Part shown: piece after piece, positions 41,385-50,906 of the stretch
Layout of the letters: each line of letters starts with the position of its first letter
Position numbering within the stretch: position 1 is the first letter of the stretch
Assembly (NCBI GenBank): GCA_017938405.1
Contig: JAGBBP010000027.1
Location: 1-60,619 of the forward strand
Reading direction: 5' to 3'
Length of the DNA stretch: 60,619 bases
Source: Lachnospiraceae bacterium
GTDB taxonomy: Bacteria > Bacillota > Clostridia > Lachnospirales > Lachnospiraceae
Notes under the pieces: model-generated
Database searches by the model: none
What the model was told of the DNA's origin: nothing
Seen by the model: only the letters and a program-made list of their open reading frames with translations
Position numbers and translations under genes: made by a program

Positions 41385-41858
41385 TTACCGGTTTAGAAGC
41401 CAGGCTCCGAAATTCAGATAAGCGGCAAAGGTCAGCCAAATCAGATACGGAATATTCAGAAAGGCCGCAAGTTTCGAGATTTCCGAAAACGCTTTTATCA
41501 TAGCAAAAACCAATCCCCACAAGAGCAATATCCACAAAAAGGAAAAGAAGTACCATTGAAAGTTAAAAAAGAAAAAGGACCATAAAAAGTTTGCTACCAG
41601 TTGATAGAAGTATAGGTTTTTTGCCTTAGAACCGGCGGAGGAACCTTCCGTTTTTGTCCATATGAGATAAGATGAAATTCCCATCAGGATGTAAAGAAGA
41701 GTCCATACAATCGGGAATACGATTGCCGGCGGAGACAGTGGTGGTTTTGCCATAGTTGCGTAAGCTTGTGTACCGGTACGGGTAAGAAGTCCTGCGATTC
41801 CGCCCACAAGTAACGGAATCGCAATGCAAACAAGGAGTTTCTTGATATTCGGTCTCAT
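41385..41858 (-). CDS. TspO/MBR family protein
   Basis: The 157-residue membrane protein has five spans and the landmarks of the TspO family: KPPLSPPAIVFPIVWTLLYILMGISSYLIW and the final PYLIWLTFAAYLNFGAWLLN. These proteins bind porphyrins or steroids in the membrane. It is preceded, 2 bases upstream on the same strand, by the SOD-like gene. Function in this anaerobe is unknown, perhaps tied to tetrapyrroles or oxygen stress. RBS GGAGGACT lies before the ATG. Confidence 0.9.
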   Translation of the reverse strand: MRPNIKKLLVCIAIPLLVGGIAGLLTRTGTQAYATMAKPPLSPPAIVFPIVWTLLYILMGISSYLIWTKTEGSSAGSKAKNLYFYQLVANFLWSFFFFNFQWYFFSFLWILLLWGLVFAMIKAFSEISKLAAFLNIPYLIWLTFAAYLNFGAWLLNR

Positions 41859-41860
41859 AA

Positions 41861-42394
41861 TCAGTCCTCCGTTTCGTTCTTGTCGTTATCATAAGGACGT
41901 GTCGACGTACCCTCGGAGCTTTCGGTAATGATGCCGCAGGCAATTTTTTCTCCTGCATTTCCGGAAGGCCGGGTGGTAAAATCGTCCGGATTTTGGTGGA
42001 TAACAACGGAGCGGTTCACAATCATAGGAAGGGTCAGGAAGCTGTCGTAGAAAACCATCCAGACATATCCGTCGTTGGAAATGAGCGGCGGAAGGTCTCC
42101 TGCGTGCTCCGGATGCGGAACGTTGTCCGGATTGTAGTGCATTCCGGTGTTTTCAAAATTGCCCGAACAATCTCCGCTTTCATGAATATGAAAAGCGAAA
42201 AAGGTAGGGGTGTCTTCACTTACGCCGTCCGGTAAATCGGAAATTTCCACGGCAATTAACATGCCCGATTCCGGAAGAGAGTAAAACTTTGCAATCCCGT
42301 TAATGTTGGGATATGTGCTGTTTCCTTTCAGTACCGCTACCGCATCCGGCCGGTTTTCGGATAAGAGGGAAAGAAAAAAATTTTTATGTTCCAT
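41861..42394 (-). CDS. Cu/Zn superoxide dismutase-like protein, no signal peptide
   Basis: The 177-residue protein follows the SodC fold: FHIHESGDC gives two metal-binding His, then MHYNP, HPEHAGDLPPL, and a later SVVIHQNPDDFTTRPSGNAGEKIACGI with the copper His, the zinc Asp of that pattern and the second disulfide Cys. Copper/zinc enzymes are normally exported, but this one lacks a signal peptide. It is transcribed with TspO. A cytosolic or non-canonical metal use is inference. GAGGT precedes the ATG; the start region (SLLSENRPDAVAVLKG) fits the first strand. Confidence 0.85.
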   Translation of the reverse strand: MEHKNFFLSLLSENRPDAVAVLKGNSTYPNINGIAKFYSLPESGMLIAVEISDLPDGVSEDTPTFFAFHIHESGDCSGNFENTGMHYNPDNVPHPEHAGDLPPLISNDGYVWMVFYDSFLTLPMIVNRSVVIHQNPDDFTTRPSGNAGEKIACGIITESSEGTSTRPYDNDKNETED

Positions 42395-42497
42395 AGCAGA
42401 CCTCAGAATGTCTTTCTATCAGTATATGCAAAAAAAGGAAACCTGTGATACCGGTAAGAATGAGATAAGGAAATCGAACGAATATTTGAGAAAGATA

Positions 42498-42526
42498 TTG
42501 ACAATCGAACAATTGTACGATAAAAT
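42498..42526 (+). promoter_or_regulatory. Promoter with LexA-box-like dyad upstream of the radical-SAM DNA repair cassette
   Basis: TTGACA and TAAAAT are 17 bases apart. CGAAC-AATT-GTACG (42506-42519) lies in the spacer and differs from the Firmicute LexA consensus CGAAC-N4-GTTCG at one base. A LexA repressor bound there would block the promoter and be released by DNA damage. Confidence 0.72.
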
Positions 42527-42557
42527 GGGAGTGAGAAGATGCTGGGAGGCGATTGCG

Positions 42558-44099
42558 ATGGTATTGAACGAATCACTGTCCATAGAACAGAAGTTGGAGA
42601 TTCTTGCGGAAAGCGCTAAATTCGATGTGGCGTGTACATCCAGCGGGATGCAGCGAGAGGGGAAGCAGGGAGAGTTGGGGAATTCCATTGCAGCAGGGAT
42701 TTGTCATTCCTTTTCTGCAGACGGCCGCTGCATCTCTTTGCTGAAGGTGTTGTTTACCAATGAGTGTATTTTCGATTGCAAGTATTGTATCAATCGTTCT
42801 TCCAACGATGTTCCCCGTGCCAGTTTCACTCCGAGGGAGCTTTGTGAACTGACCATCGGTTTTTATAAGCGGAATTATATTGAGGGGCTGTTTTTGAGCT
42901 CCGGTATTTTACATACGCCGGATTATACCATGGAGCTGATTTGCGAGACCCTCCGGATGTTACGGGAGGAGTATCACTTTCGCGGGTATATCCATTGCAA
43001 GGCAATTCCGGGAGCCAATCCTATGCTGATTGAGTATGCCGGATGGTATGCGGACCGCATGAGTGTGAATCTGGAACTCCCGACCAATGAAGGCCTTCGG
43101 CGTCTGGCTCCCAATAAGACCCGGAAGAATATTTTGGGGCCCATGCGGCAGATTCAAAACGGCATCGGAGAGAGTCGGCAGTTATTGGGGATGAAGGGCG
43201 GCAATCACAGCGCCTATTATTTTACGAAGAAAGCGGCGGGACAGGCAGGGATTGCGGAGCGTTTTCAGAAAAGTGCTCTTTTGGGATGCACGGAGGAGAA
43301 AAAGAAGGAGTCGGTGCTCGCAGAGCATCAGCCGCGAAAGGATTCGGGAGGGGTTCGGATTGAGAAGACTACAGATGTAGTAAAGAAAGAACCGGCCGGC
43401 GGCCTTTCCCTTTTGGAGAGTATCGGCCGGCCTACGGGCCGCGGGTTTGCGGCCGCGGGTCAAAGCACCCAGATGATTATCGGTGCCACACCGGAGACGG
43501 ATTATCAGCTGGTGTCGGTGGCGGAGGCGTTATATCAGAAGTTTGATTTAAAGCGCGTGTTTTACTCCGCTTTTGTAAAGGTGAATGAGGATTCGTTGTT
43601 GCCGGATTTGCCGGGGGGACCGCCTCTTCTTCGGGAACATCGCTTGTATCAGGCGGACTGGCTGATGCGGTATTACGGGTTTTCGGCAGGGGAGCTTTTG
43701 ACAGAGAAGCGTCCGAATTTTAATGCGGTATTGGATCCGAAGTGCGATTGGGCGGTACACCATATGGAACTGTTTCCGGTAGAAGTGCTACAGGCGGATT
43801 ATTTTCTTCTTCTCCGGGTGCCGGGCATCGGGCCGAAGTCTGCCAAGCGGATTGTGGAAGCAAGAAGAAGCGGAGTCCTTTCTTTTGAAGATTTGAAAAA
43901 AGTAGGTGTTGTGTTAAAACGGGCGCAGTATTTCATTACCTGTAACGGGAAGACACTGGGGCGGTTGCATTTGGATGAGAGCTATGTAACCCAGAGTCTG
44001 ATGCTAAACGAGAAGCTTCCGAAGAATTTACGGGATGCCCTTTACGGACGTCAGATGTCTTTGTTTGAATTGGCTGCGTTTTCATTGGTTGCGGGTTAG
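42558..44099 (+). CDS. Putative DNA modification/repair radical SAM protein (TIGR03916-type)
   Basis: The 513-residue protein has a radical SAM 4Fe-4S motif CIFDCKYC near residues 74-81 (C-x3-C-x2-C), followed by the SAM barrel and a C-terminal helix-hairpin-helix (LRVPGIGPKSAKRIVEARRSGVLSFEDL near 418-445) that points to DNA binding. The pair of this gene and the next is conserved in many Clostridia with unknown chemistry. ATG at 42558 is chosen because GGGAGG precedes it, and because the promoter and LexA-like site end just before; earlier in-frame starts lie upstream of the promoter. Confidence 0.88.
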   Translation: MVLNESLSIEQKLEILAESAKFDVACTSSGMQREGKQGELGNSIAAGICHSFSADGRCISLLKVLFTNECIFDCKYCINRSSNDVPRASFTPRELCELTIGFYKRNYIEGLFLSSGILHTPDYTMELICETLRMLREEYHFRGYIHCKAIPGANPMLIEYAGWYADRMSVNLELPTNEGLRRLAPNKTRKNILGPMRQIQNGIGESRQLLGMKGGNHSAYYFTKKAAGQAGIAERFQKSALLGCTEEKKKESVLAEHQPRKDSGGVRIEKTTDVVKKEPAGGLSLLESIGRPTGRGFAAAGQSTQMIIGATPETDYQLVSVAEALYQKFDLKRVFYSAFVKVNEDSLLPDLPGGPPLLREHRLYQADWLMRYYGFSAGELLTEKRPNFNAVLDPKCDWAVHHMELFPVEVLQADYFLLLRVPGIGPKSAKRIVEARRSGVLSFEDLKKVGVVLKRAQYFITCNGKTLGRLHLDESYVTQSLMLNEKLPKNLRDALYGRQMSLFELAAFSLVAG

Positions 44100-44108
44100 G
44101 AGGTGCCT

Positions 44109-44894
44109 ATGGAGAAGAAATATATTTATCGATGTGAGGATAGTGTGGAAGGTATTTTAACCGGGATTTACGAGGCCTGGGCTTCGGTGCACTCCCATGA
44201 GGAGAATTGTATTGAGGTCCGCGGTGCCGGGTGGGAGATGCCGCTTTTGTTCGCGGAGTATACGGAGGTGGTTCCGGATGCGGAAAAGAGTGAGAAGGTT
44301 CAGCGCTCTATCCGTTTGCGTATTTCGGAAGAGGCGTATGAGATGGTAATGAAGGCGATTCTTTCGGGGGACCCGGAGAAGGGTGAGGTGATTTACCGTT
44401 TTTTGATTTATGCCTACCGGGAAGGAGCAAGAGCTTGCAGAAGCTACGGTAATCCCTGGGCAATGCGTCTGTTTGAATTGGTACGGAATTACGATAACGA
44501 ATCCCATCATTTAAAAGGGTTTCTTCGGTTTGACGAGCAGGAAAACGGTCTGCTTTTGGCGCGTTATGCACCGAAGAATAATGTTATGGGGGATTTGATG
44601 GCCCACTTTTCCGACCGGTTAAACGGAGAAGATTTCATTGTATTGGATGAGAAACGAAGGCTTGCCGGGATTCATAAACGGAATACGATATGGTTTTTAT
44701 ACCGGTTATCCGAGGAGGAATACCGAAGCTTCTCCGAGGGATATAAAGGGGAGGATTCTTACGGCGCTCTTTGGAAGATTTTTCATCAAAAAATTGCCAT
44801 TGCGGAGCGGGAGAATCTTCGTCTGCAACGGAATAATCTCCCGTTACGTTTTCGACCGTATATGACGGAATTCCGGAACGAAACTCCCGCGTAA
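44109..44894 (+). CDS. TIGR03915-type putative DNA repair protein, partner of the radical SAM gene
   Basis: The 261-residue protein starts IYRCEDSVEGILTGIYEAW and has YREGARACRSYGNPWAMRLFELVRNYDNESHHLKGFLRF, both characteristic of this family of probable DNA metabolism proteins. No catalytic set can be named. AGGAGG lies six bases before the ATG at 44109. It is nine bases after the radical SAM stop, so the two form one operon. A repair or base-modification pair under the LexA-like promoter is the likely role. Confidence 0.85.
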   Translation: MEKKYIYRCEDSVEGILTGIYEAWASVHSHEENCIEVRGAGWEMPLLFAEYTEVVPDAEKSEKVQRSIRLRISEEAYEMVMKAILSGDPEKGEVIYRFLIYAYREGARACRSYGNPWAMRLFELVRNYDNESHHLKGFLRFDEQENGLLLARYAPKNNVMGDLMAHFSDRLNGEDFIVLDEKRRLAGIHKRNTIWFLYRLSEEEYRSFSEGYKGEDSYGALWKIFHQKIAIAERENLRLQRNNLPLRFRPYMTEFRNETPA

Positions 44895-44917
44895 ACGATA
44901 AAGCGGTCTGTTTTTTA

Positions 44918-45772
44918 TTATAAAACAGAGAATCCTCTTCCGTGGATTTCATAGGCTTCCAGCAGGATAATGAAGGAGTCTTTATCTTTTGCTCTTACTT
45001 CCTGCAGGATGCGGTACATTTGTTTTGAATTACTCACTACCATAACGGTGTCTTTCTCCTCAAGGCGGTAACCGCCCCGCGACTTTAACAGGGTCGAGCC
45101 GCGGTTACTGCATTTTTCAATCAGGTCGCAGATTTCTTTTCCGTGACTTGTTACGATAAATGCCGTCTTCCCGGAGTTCATTCCATAGAATACTTTGTCT
45201 ATCATAACGGAAAATAAGTAGGATACAATCAGACCGTATAGAATTCCGTCAAAGTCCCGGAACAACAGTCCGCCCATAAGTATAATTCCTACGTCGATAC
45301 TGAAGGTGATGGTTCCCAGTCTTAAATGCGGATTCAGTTTTTTGAAGGACATAATCAGGAAATCCGTGCCGCCGGTAGAGGAACCATGCATAAAAATGAC
45401 GGCATACCCGATGCCACCCAGTACGCCGGTGACAATGGCAGCCAGCAGTCGGGAACCGTCGTAAGAGGGAAGCAGAGGAGCTACATAGTCTATCATTAGA
45501 GAAAAGATAATCATACAACGGGCGGTCCTTAACAAAAAGGAGCGCCCGACGAGCCGGTAACAAAGGAGTGCAACCGGGATATTTAATGCAATAGTGGCAA
45601 GTCCGATGGAGAGGTCGAAAAAACGGTTTAATATAATGGCAATGCCGGAGAATCCGGTCATAGGAAAGCCGGCAGTAATGGCAAAGTTTTGGATGGCAAC
45701 GGCGATTAAGAGGCTGCCACCGATTTCATAAAGAAGGTCTGTCAGGACCCGGGTATATTTTGTGCGTTTCAT
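44918..45772 (-). CDS. YitT-family membrane protein (DUF2179 C-terminus)
   Basis: The 284-residue protein has five or six spans in residues 15-190 (GSLLIAVAIQNFAITAGFPMTGFSGIAIILNRFF at the front, MHGSSTGGTDFL near 128-139). A cytosolic DUF2179 domain follows (about 205-284: FIVTSHGKEICDLIEKCSNRGSTLLKSRGGYR). The family is widespread and functionally unassigned, though a role in ion or nucleotide handling has been suggested. GAGGT precedes the ATG. Confidence 0.9.
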   Translation of the reverse strand: MKRTKYTRVLTDLLYEIGGSLLIAVAIQNFAITAGFPMTGFSGIAIILNRFFDLSIGLATIALNIPVALLCYRLVGRSFLLRTARCMIIFSLMIDYVAPLLPSYDGSRLLAAIVTGVLGGIGYAVIFMHGSSTGGTDFLIMSFKKLNPHLRLGTITFSIDVGIILMGGLLFRDFDGILYGLIVSYLFSVMIDKVFYGMNSGKTAFIVTSHGKEICDLIEKCSNRGSTLLKSRGGYRLEEKDTVMVVSNSKQMYRILQEVRAKDKDSFIILLEAYEIHGRGFSVL

Positions 45773-45934
45773 GATAGTCTGACCTCGTACTTGTTTTATA
45801 TTTCCTCCGTTCCGAATCGGAAAAGGAGTTGTGTTTCCGAAAGGGGTTCTTTTCCTTTTGCGGATAGTATTACCGAAGGGGACACATACTACTCCTGATT
45901 TGATGCTGTGAGAACGCTTTTATAGGAGGGAATT

Positions 45935-47248
45935 ATGCAGTCGATTTGGGAAAAAGAAGTGAGAATGCCGTCATTTCCATGTTTGGATGGAGACAGGAAG
46001 ACGGATGTGCTGATTATCGGTGGCGGAATTGCCGGGATATTATGTGCACATTTTTTAAAGAAATGCGGGGTGGAGTATTGTTTGGTGGAAGCAAACCGGC
46101 TTGGGTCAGGGACCACCGGTCACACGACTGCAAAGATTACGGCACAGCATGGCTTTGTTTATCATGAAATTGCCGGGCGGTACGGTTTGGAAGCGGCACG
46201 GCAGTATTATGTTGCAAATCAGGATGCAATAGAGAAATACGGCGAACTTTGCAAAGAAATAGATTGCAACTGGGAAAGAAGGGACAATTACGTATATTCC
46301 GTAAAGAATCGTGAAAAGGCGGAACGGGAAATGAAGGTGTTGGAACGTATCGGAGCGAAGGCACGTTTGGAAGAGTGTATTCCGTTACCGTTTGCCACGC
46401 GGGGTGCGGTATGTTTTCCGGATCAGGCCCAAATGCATCCGTTAAAGTTTTTGGCGGAACTTGTGAAAGGGTTACGCATTTATGAGAATACCAAAGTGAC
46501 GGGATTCGGTGGATGCACCGGCGCGGGGGCGAGAGTTGTTTTTACGAATCATGGGAGAATTGTCGCAAAGACAATTATTATAGCAACTCATTTTCCGATG
46601 TTGAACAAACACGGAAGCTATTTTATGAAACTGTATCAGCACCGTTCTTATGTATTGGCATTAAAGGGAGCCGGTTCTTTACCCGGAATGTATGTGGATG
46701 AGGATAAAAAAGGGTGTTCTTTCCGAAATGCCGGTGAGTATTTATTATTTGGCAGCGGAGGACATCGTACCGGAAAAAACGGCGGAAGTTATACGGAGTT
46801 GCGAAGCGCGGCGGAAAGGTTTTATCCCGAGGCAATGGAAGTATGCGGGTTTGCGACACAGGATTGCATGAGTTTGGACGGGATTCCCTATATCGGAAGG
46901 TATGCAAAACACTGTGAAAATGTTTTTGTGGCGACGGGATTTAATAAATGGGGGATGACTTCCTCTATGGTGGCGGCTATGTTACTGTCGGATTTGATAC
47001 AGGGAAAGAAGAACGAATATGAGAAGCTGTTTTCACCGTCCCGTTCGATGTTAACGGGACAGCTTGCAATAAATCTGGCGGAATCAACAATGAATCTGTT
47101 GTCTTTTTCGAAAAAGCGTTGTCCGCATCTCGGGTGTGCATTGAAGTGGAATAAAGAGGAGCATAGCTGGGATTGTCCGTGTCATGGGTCGAGGTTTTCG
47201 GAAACCGGAAAGGTATTGGATAATCCGGCGAACGGAGATTTAAAATAA
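45935..47248 (+). CDS. FAD-dependent oxidoreductase with Rieske-type C-terminus
   Basis: The 437-residue protein has a DAO-type FAD dinucleotide-binding start (VLIIGGGIAGILCAHFLKKCG, near residues 26-46) and ends in a Rieske [2Fe-2S] pair CPHLGC (near 396-401) and CPCHGSRF (near 414-421). This is a known fused form in Firmicutes. The Rieske part is short, ending soon after the second motif, but its four ligands are present. Substrate is unknown. AGGAGGG precedes the ATG. Confidence 0.9.
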   Translation: MQSIWEKEVRMPSFPCLDGDRKTDVLIIGGGIAGILCAHFLKKCGVEYCLVEANRLGSGTTGHTTAKITAQHGFVYHEIAGRYGLEAARQYYVANQDAIEKYGELCKEIDCNWERRDNYVYSVKNREKAEREMKVLERIGAKARLEECIPLPFATRGAVCFPDQAQMHPLKFLAELVKGLRIYENTKVTGFGGCTGAGARVVFTNHGRIVAKTIIIATHFPMLNKHGSYFMKLYQHRSYVLALKGAGSLPGMYVDEDKKGCSFRNAGEYLLFGSGGHRTGKNGGSYTELRSAAERFYPEAMEVCGFATQDCMSLDGIPYIGRYAKHCENVFVATGFNKWGMTSSMVAAMLLSDLIQGKKNEYEKLFSPSRSMLTGQLAINLAESTMNLLSFSKKRCPHLGCALKWNKEEHSWDCPCHGSRFSETGKVLDNPANGDLK

Positions 47249-47283
47249 ATCGAGAAGAATCAGCACTTTTTATCCGTTCTTAA

Positions 47284-47312
47284 TTGACGGGAAGACGGCT
47301 TTTTGGTATACT
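47284..47312 (+). promoter_or_regulatory. Promoter of the FliM-motif protein gene
   Basis: TTGACG and TATACT are 17 bases apart, 54 bases before the start codon. Confidence 0.72.
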
Positions 47313-47366
47313 TATTATATTGCATATGTGACGGAAAGACGGATACTGTACGGAAAGGAGAAAGCT

Positions 47367-47924
47367 ATGAGTGATAATAAAGCATTACTTTCGCAGGAAG
47401 AAATTGATGCCTTAGTCAGTTTCTTAAAGACGAAGGAACAAGTCGGAAACGAAGTGTTGGACCAGGCCAGTATCGACCGGTTGGTAGAGATTCTTTCGGA
47501 GGCAAAGACAGGTGAAATGTCACCTGCGGGGAAAGGACGTTTTTACGGAAATGCGGTTCTTTCGGTGGAGCAGGATATTGCGGTACAGCGGGAACAGTGT
47601 ATCTTATTTTATGAGAAGGATGAGTCGGAATTTGTGCACATTGTATGTGAGAATTATGTAACGGGTGCAAGATACGAGATTACACCGGAGTGTCTGAATC
47701 AGTCCTGTCTTGTGGAAAGTACGGGAGAACGTTGGGGAAAGGCTGTTTTGCCGGTGCTGTTTGACCTTGTGGCAATGCAACTTCAGGTAAGATATAACGC
47801 AGAGGTATTTTCTCAGGTTTGTAAAGATTATGCTAAGCTTTTGTTCGGAAACGAGAAAGCAGAGCTGCCGAACGTTTATCTGCCTACCGCGGCAAGAGTA
47901 TTGGATAATATCGGCAGGAAATAA
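47367..47924 (+). CDS. Protein with FliM/FliY-type N-terminal CheY-binding motif
   Basis: This 185-residue protein begins MSDNKALLSQEEIDALV, the CheY-P-binding motif of FliM/FliY, but shows no FliM middle domain or SPOA tail. The rest is mixed alpha/beta with no recognised domain (YGNAVLSVEQDIA, ARYEITPECLNQSC, LLFGNEKAELPNVYLPTAARVL). It may bind CheY-P or CheC-like partners away from the flagellar switch; the gene has its own promoter and is not near motility genes here. GGAAAGGAG precedes the ATG at 47367. Confidence 0.7.
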   Translation: MSDNKALLSQEEIDALVSFLKTKEQVGNEVLDQASIDRLVEILSEAKTGEMSPAGKGRFYGNAVLSVEQDIAVQREQCILFYEKDESEFVHIVCENYVTGARYEITPECLNQSCLVESTGERWGKAVLPVLFDLVAMQLQVRYNAEVFSQVCKDYAKLLFGNEKAELPNVYLPTAARVLDNIGRK

Positions 47925-47932
47925 AAAAGGTA

Positions 47933-47961
47933 TTGACGAATTTGTGAATAAGTGGTATAAA
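47933..47961 (+). promoter_or_regulatory. Promoter of the HPr-like/tgt/yajC operon
   Basis: TTGACG and TATAAA are 17 bases apart. The leader of about 80 bases contains short complementary pieces (AGGGA/TCCCT, ACGCGT) but no riboswitch that could be recognised. Confidence 0.68.
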
Positions 47962-48043
47962 TGCTAAATATAACTTGGCATGAGGGAGTTCCCTTTGTGA
48001 CGAGGAACACGCGTGTGACTCATTGTTTAAGGAGGTTTGGCAT

Positions 48044-48268
48044 ATGAAGAACACTTTAATTCGTTTGAACAGTCCGGAAGCGGTACAGGAGTTTGTCAAT
48101 GCTGCCGGGAAATGTAGTTTTGATGTTGATGCAAAGGTAAATCGCATTATTGTGGATGCAAAGTCGTTTCTCGGTGTATTGGGACTTGCTTCCAATCCGA
48201 TTTCGGTATGCAGCCACGGAGAAGATGTTGCCTTTGAAAAGACATTGGAGAAGTTTGCGATTTGTTAG
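48044..48268 (+). CDS. HPr-like protein lacking the phospho-histidine
   Basis: The 74-residue protein has the HPr fold pattern: residues 14-20 EAVQEFV, then VDAKSFLGVLGLASNP near 40-55. The catalytic His15 segment (G-x-H-x-R) is absent; the matching region is RLNSPEAVQEF. So it cannot take a phosphoryl group at that place and resembles regulatory HPr-like (Crh-type) relatives. It lies 9 bases before tgt and is the first gene of the operon. AAGGAGG precedes the ATG. Confidence 0.78.
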   Translation: MKNTLIRLNSPEAVQEFVNAAGKCSFDVDAKVNRIIVDAKSFLGVLGLASNPISVCSHGEDVAFEKTLEKFAIC

Positions 48269-49414
<1,146 letters not shown>

Positions 49415-49444
49415 GCGTGCGGAATGCACAAGAAGGAGGAAGTT

Positions 49445-49786
49445 ATGTTTCAGTTTTTAGCAGCAGATGGGGGAGCAACACCGATGAGCCCGACCGGAAC
49501 CCTTTTGTATTGGGTGGTTTTGATTGCGGCGTTTGGTTTGATGTTCTATTTTATGGCAATCAGACCGCAGAAGAAGCAGCAGAAGAAGCAGGATGAGTTG
49601 ATGGCTTCTATCGCAATCGGTGACAGCATTTTAACGACCGCAGGTTTTTACGGTGTGGTAATTGACGTGATGGATGAAGTAATCATCGTTGAGTTCGGTA
49701 ACAATAAGAATTGTCGTATTCCGATGCAGAAGCGTTCTGTTGTAGAAGTAGAGAAGCCGATGGAGGAAGAGTCTAAGGCGAAGTAG
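49445..49786 (+). CDS. yajC: Preprotein translocase subunit YajC
   Basis: The 113-residue protein has one span near residues 20-40 (LLYWVVLIAAFGLMFYFMAI) followed by RPQKKQQKK, then IGDSILTTAGFYGVVIDV and VEFG. This is the usual YajC, which works with SecDF. AGGAGG precedes the ATG at 49445. It completes the tgt operon; a strong terminator follows. Confidence 0.95.
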   Translation: MFQFLAADGGATPMSPTGTLLYWVVLIAAFGLMFYFMAIRPQKKQQKKQDELMASIAIGDSILTTAGFYGVVIDVMDEVIIVEFGNNKNCRIPMQKRSVVEVEKPMEEESKAK

Positions 49787-49856
49787 AGGAAATAATGGTT
49801 GTTTCGTCGGAAGGACCATGATTTCTGTAAATGAAATCGGGAATAAATAGGGAAAT

Positions 49857-49895
49857 GCCGTACCGATGCAGGTTTGCAAAGGTACGGCTTTTTTT
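49857..49895 (+). terminator. Terminator after yajC
   Basis: GCCGTACC and GGTACGGC pair perfectly around a 16-base loop, then a run of seven T. Confidence 0.92.
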
Positions 49896-49925
49896 GCGAA
49901 GGGAAACGGTATCGTTTCCTTGTTG

Positions 49926-50783
49926 CTATTTCTGTAAATACCGGTACAGCGGTTCCAAAAGTTGCTCCGGAATATTTAAATTATTGTTTCTGCCGGTGCC
50001 GAGAAACAAATTCGGCTTGTTATCTCCGTGAAAATCGGTTCCGCCGGTCATAAGCAGGTGAAAACGATTGGCCAGGCTGTAGCAGATCTGTTCGTCGAAT
50101 CCGGTATTGGAGGAGTAGTATACCTCCAGTCCTTTCAAACCGGCATCGGTAAGGCGCTTCAGCAGAACTTCCAACTCCGCCGGAGGCAATTTATACAACA
50201 GCGGATGGGCGAGAACCGGAATGCCTCCCGCATTTAATATAAGTGAAATTGCCCGTTCCGGCGGCATATATTCCCGTGGTACAAAGCAAGGAGCATCGTA
50301 GCCCAGGTATCGCTGAAAGGCTTCCTGAGACGTTTTGACATAATCGTGTTCGATGAGATATTTGGCAAAATGAGCTCTGGTAATGACGGTATCCGGATTT
50401 TTAAGCCGAAGGTCGTCTAATGTAAGAGGGATACCGAGAGACCGGAAACGTTCTGCCATTTTTTCGTTTCGCAGGTCCCGGGCGGTTACGGCCTCGGCCA
50501 ATGCATTCTGCAAAACGGGGTCCTGTTCGTCAATAAACAGCCCAAGAATATGAATGTCTTTTTGCTTGTATGCCGCGGAAATCTCGGTACCGGAGATAAC
50601 GGTAACCGGAGTGCCGGAAGACGATGCCGAACCGGCGGCCTTTTTTGCTTTTGTAATACCGGAGATTGTGTCGTGGTCCGTAAGGGCAAAGGCAGAAACA
50701 TTGCTTTTTATTGCTAATGCAACCAGTTCCTCCGGCGAAAGGGTGCCGTCGGAGTGATTGGAATGTACATGTAAATCAATCAT
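49926..50783 (-). CDS. PHP-domain phosphoesterase
   Basis: The 285-residue protein has PHP metal-binding motifs DLHVHSNHSDGT near residues 3-14, LTDHDT near 40-45, a GTEISA loop, HPLL near 197-200, and GTDFHGDNK near 249-257. This is the layout of the small RNase AM/YciV-type phosphatases. It acts in the cytosol on nucleotide or oligonucleotide substrates (family knowledge). AAGGAG lies before the ATG at 50783; the frame runs 44 codons upstream but has no such site. Confidence 0.93.
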   Translation of the reverse strand: MIDLHVHSNHSDGTLSPEELVALAIKSNVSAFALTDHDTISGITKAKKAAGSASSSGTPVTVISGTEISAAYKQKDIHILGLFIDEQDPVLQNALAEAVTARDLRNEKMAERFRSLGIPLTLDDLRLKNPDTVITRAHFAKYLIEHDYVKTSQEAFQRYLGYDAPCFVPREYMPPERAISLILNAGGIPVLAHPLLYKLPPAELEVLLKRLTDAGLKGLEVYYSSNTGFDEQICYSLANRFHLLMTGGTDFHGDNKPNLFLGTGRNNNLNIPEQLLEPLYRYLQK

Positions 50784-50906
50784 AGAGTGCTCCTTTGTTA
50801 TTCGGTGTTCTTTCTTAAGTATATCACAAAAAAAGATAAGCAACAAGGGAATGGATGGGAACTTGTATTCATATAGTAGAACAAAGAAGAAACCTGAGAG
50901 GTAAAA

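Noticed and set aside
42303..42557. N-terminal extension of the radical SAM gene up to 42303
   Set aside because: It would overlap the divergent SOD-like gene and start upstream of the promoter; GGGAGG before the ATG at 42558 is better.
47962..48043. preQ1 riboswitch before the HPr-like/tgt operon
   Set aside because: The leader has short complementary pieces only and no preQ1 aptamer pattern.
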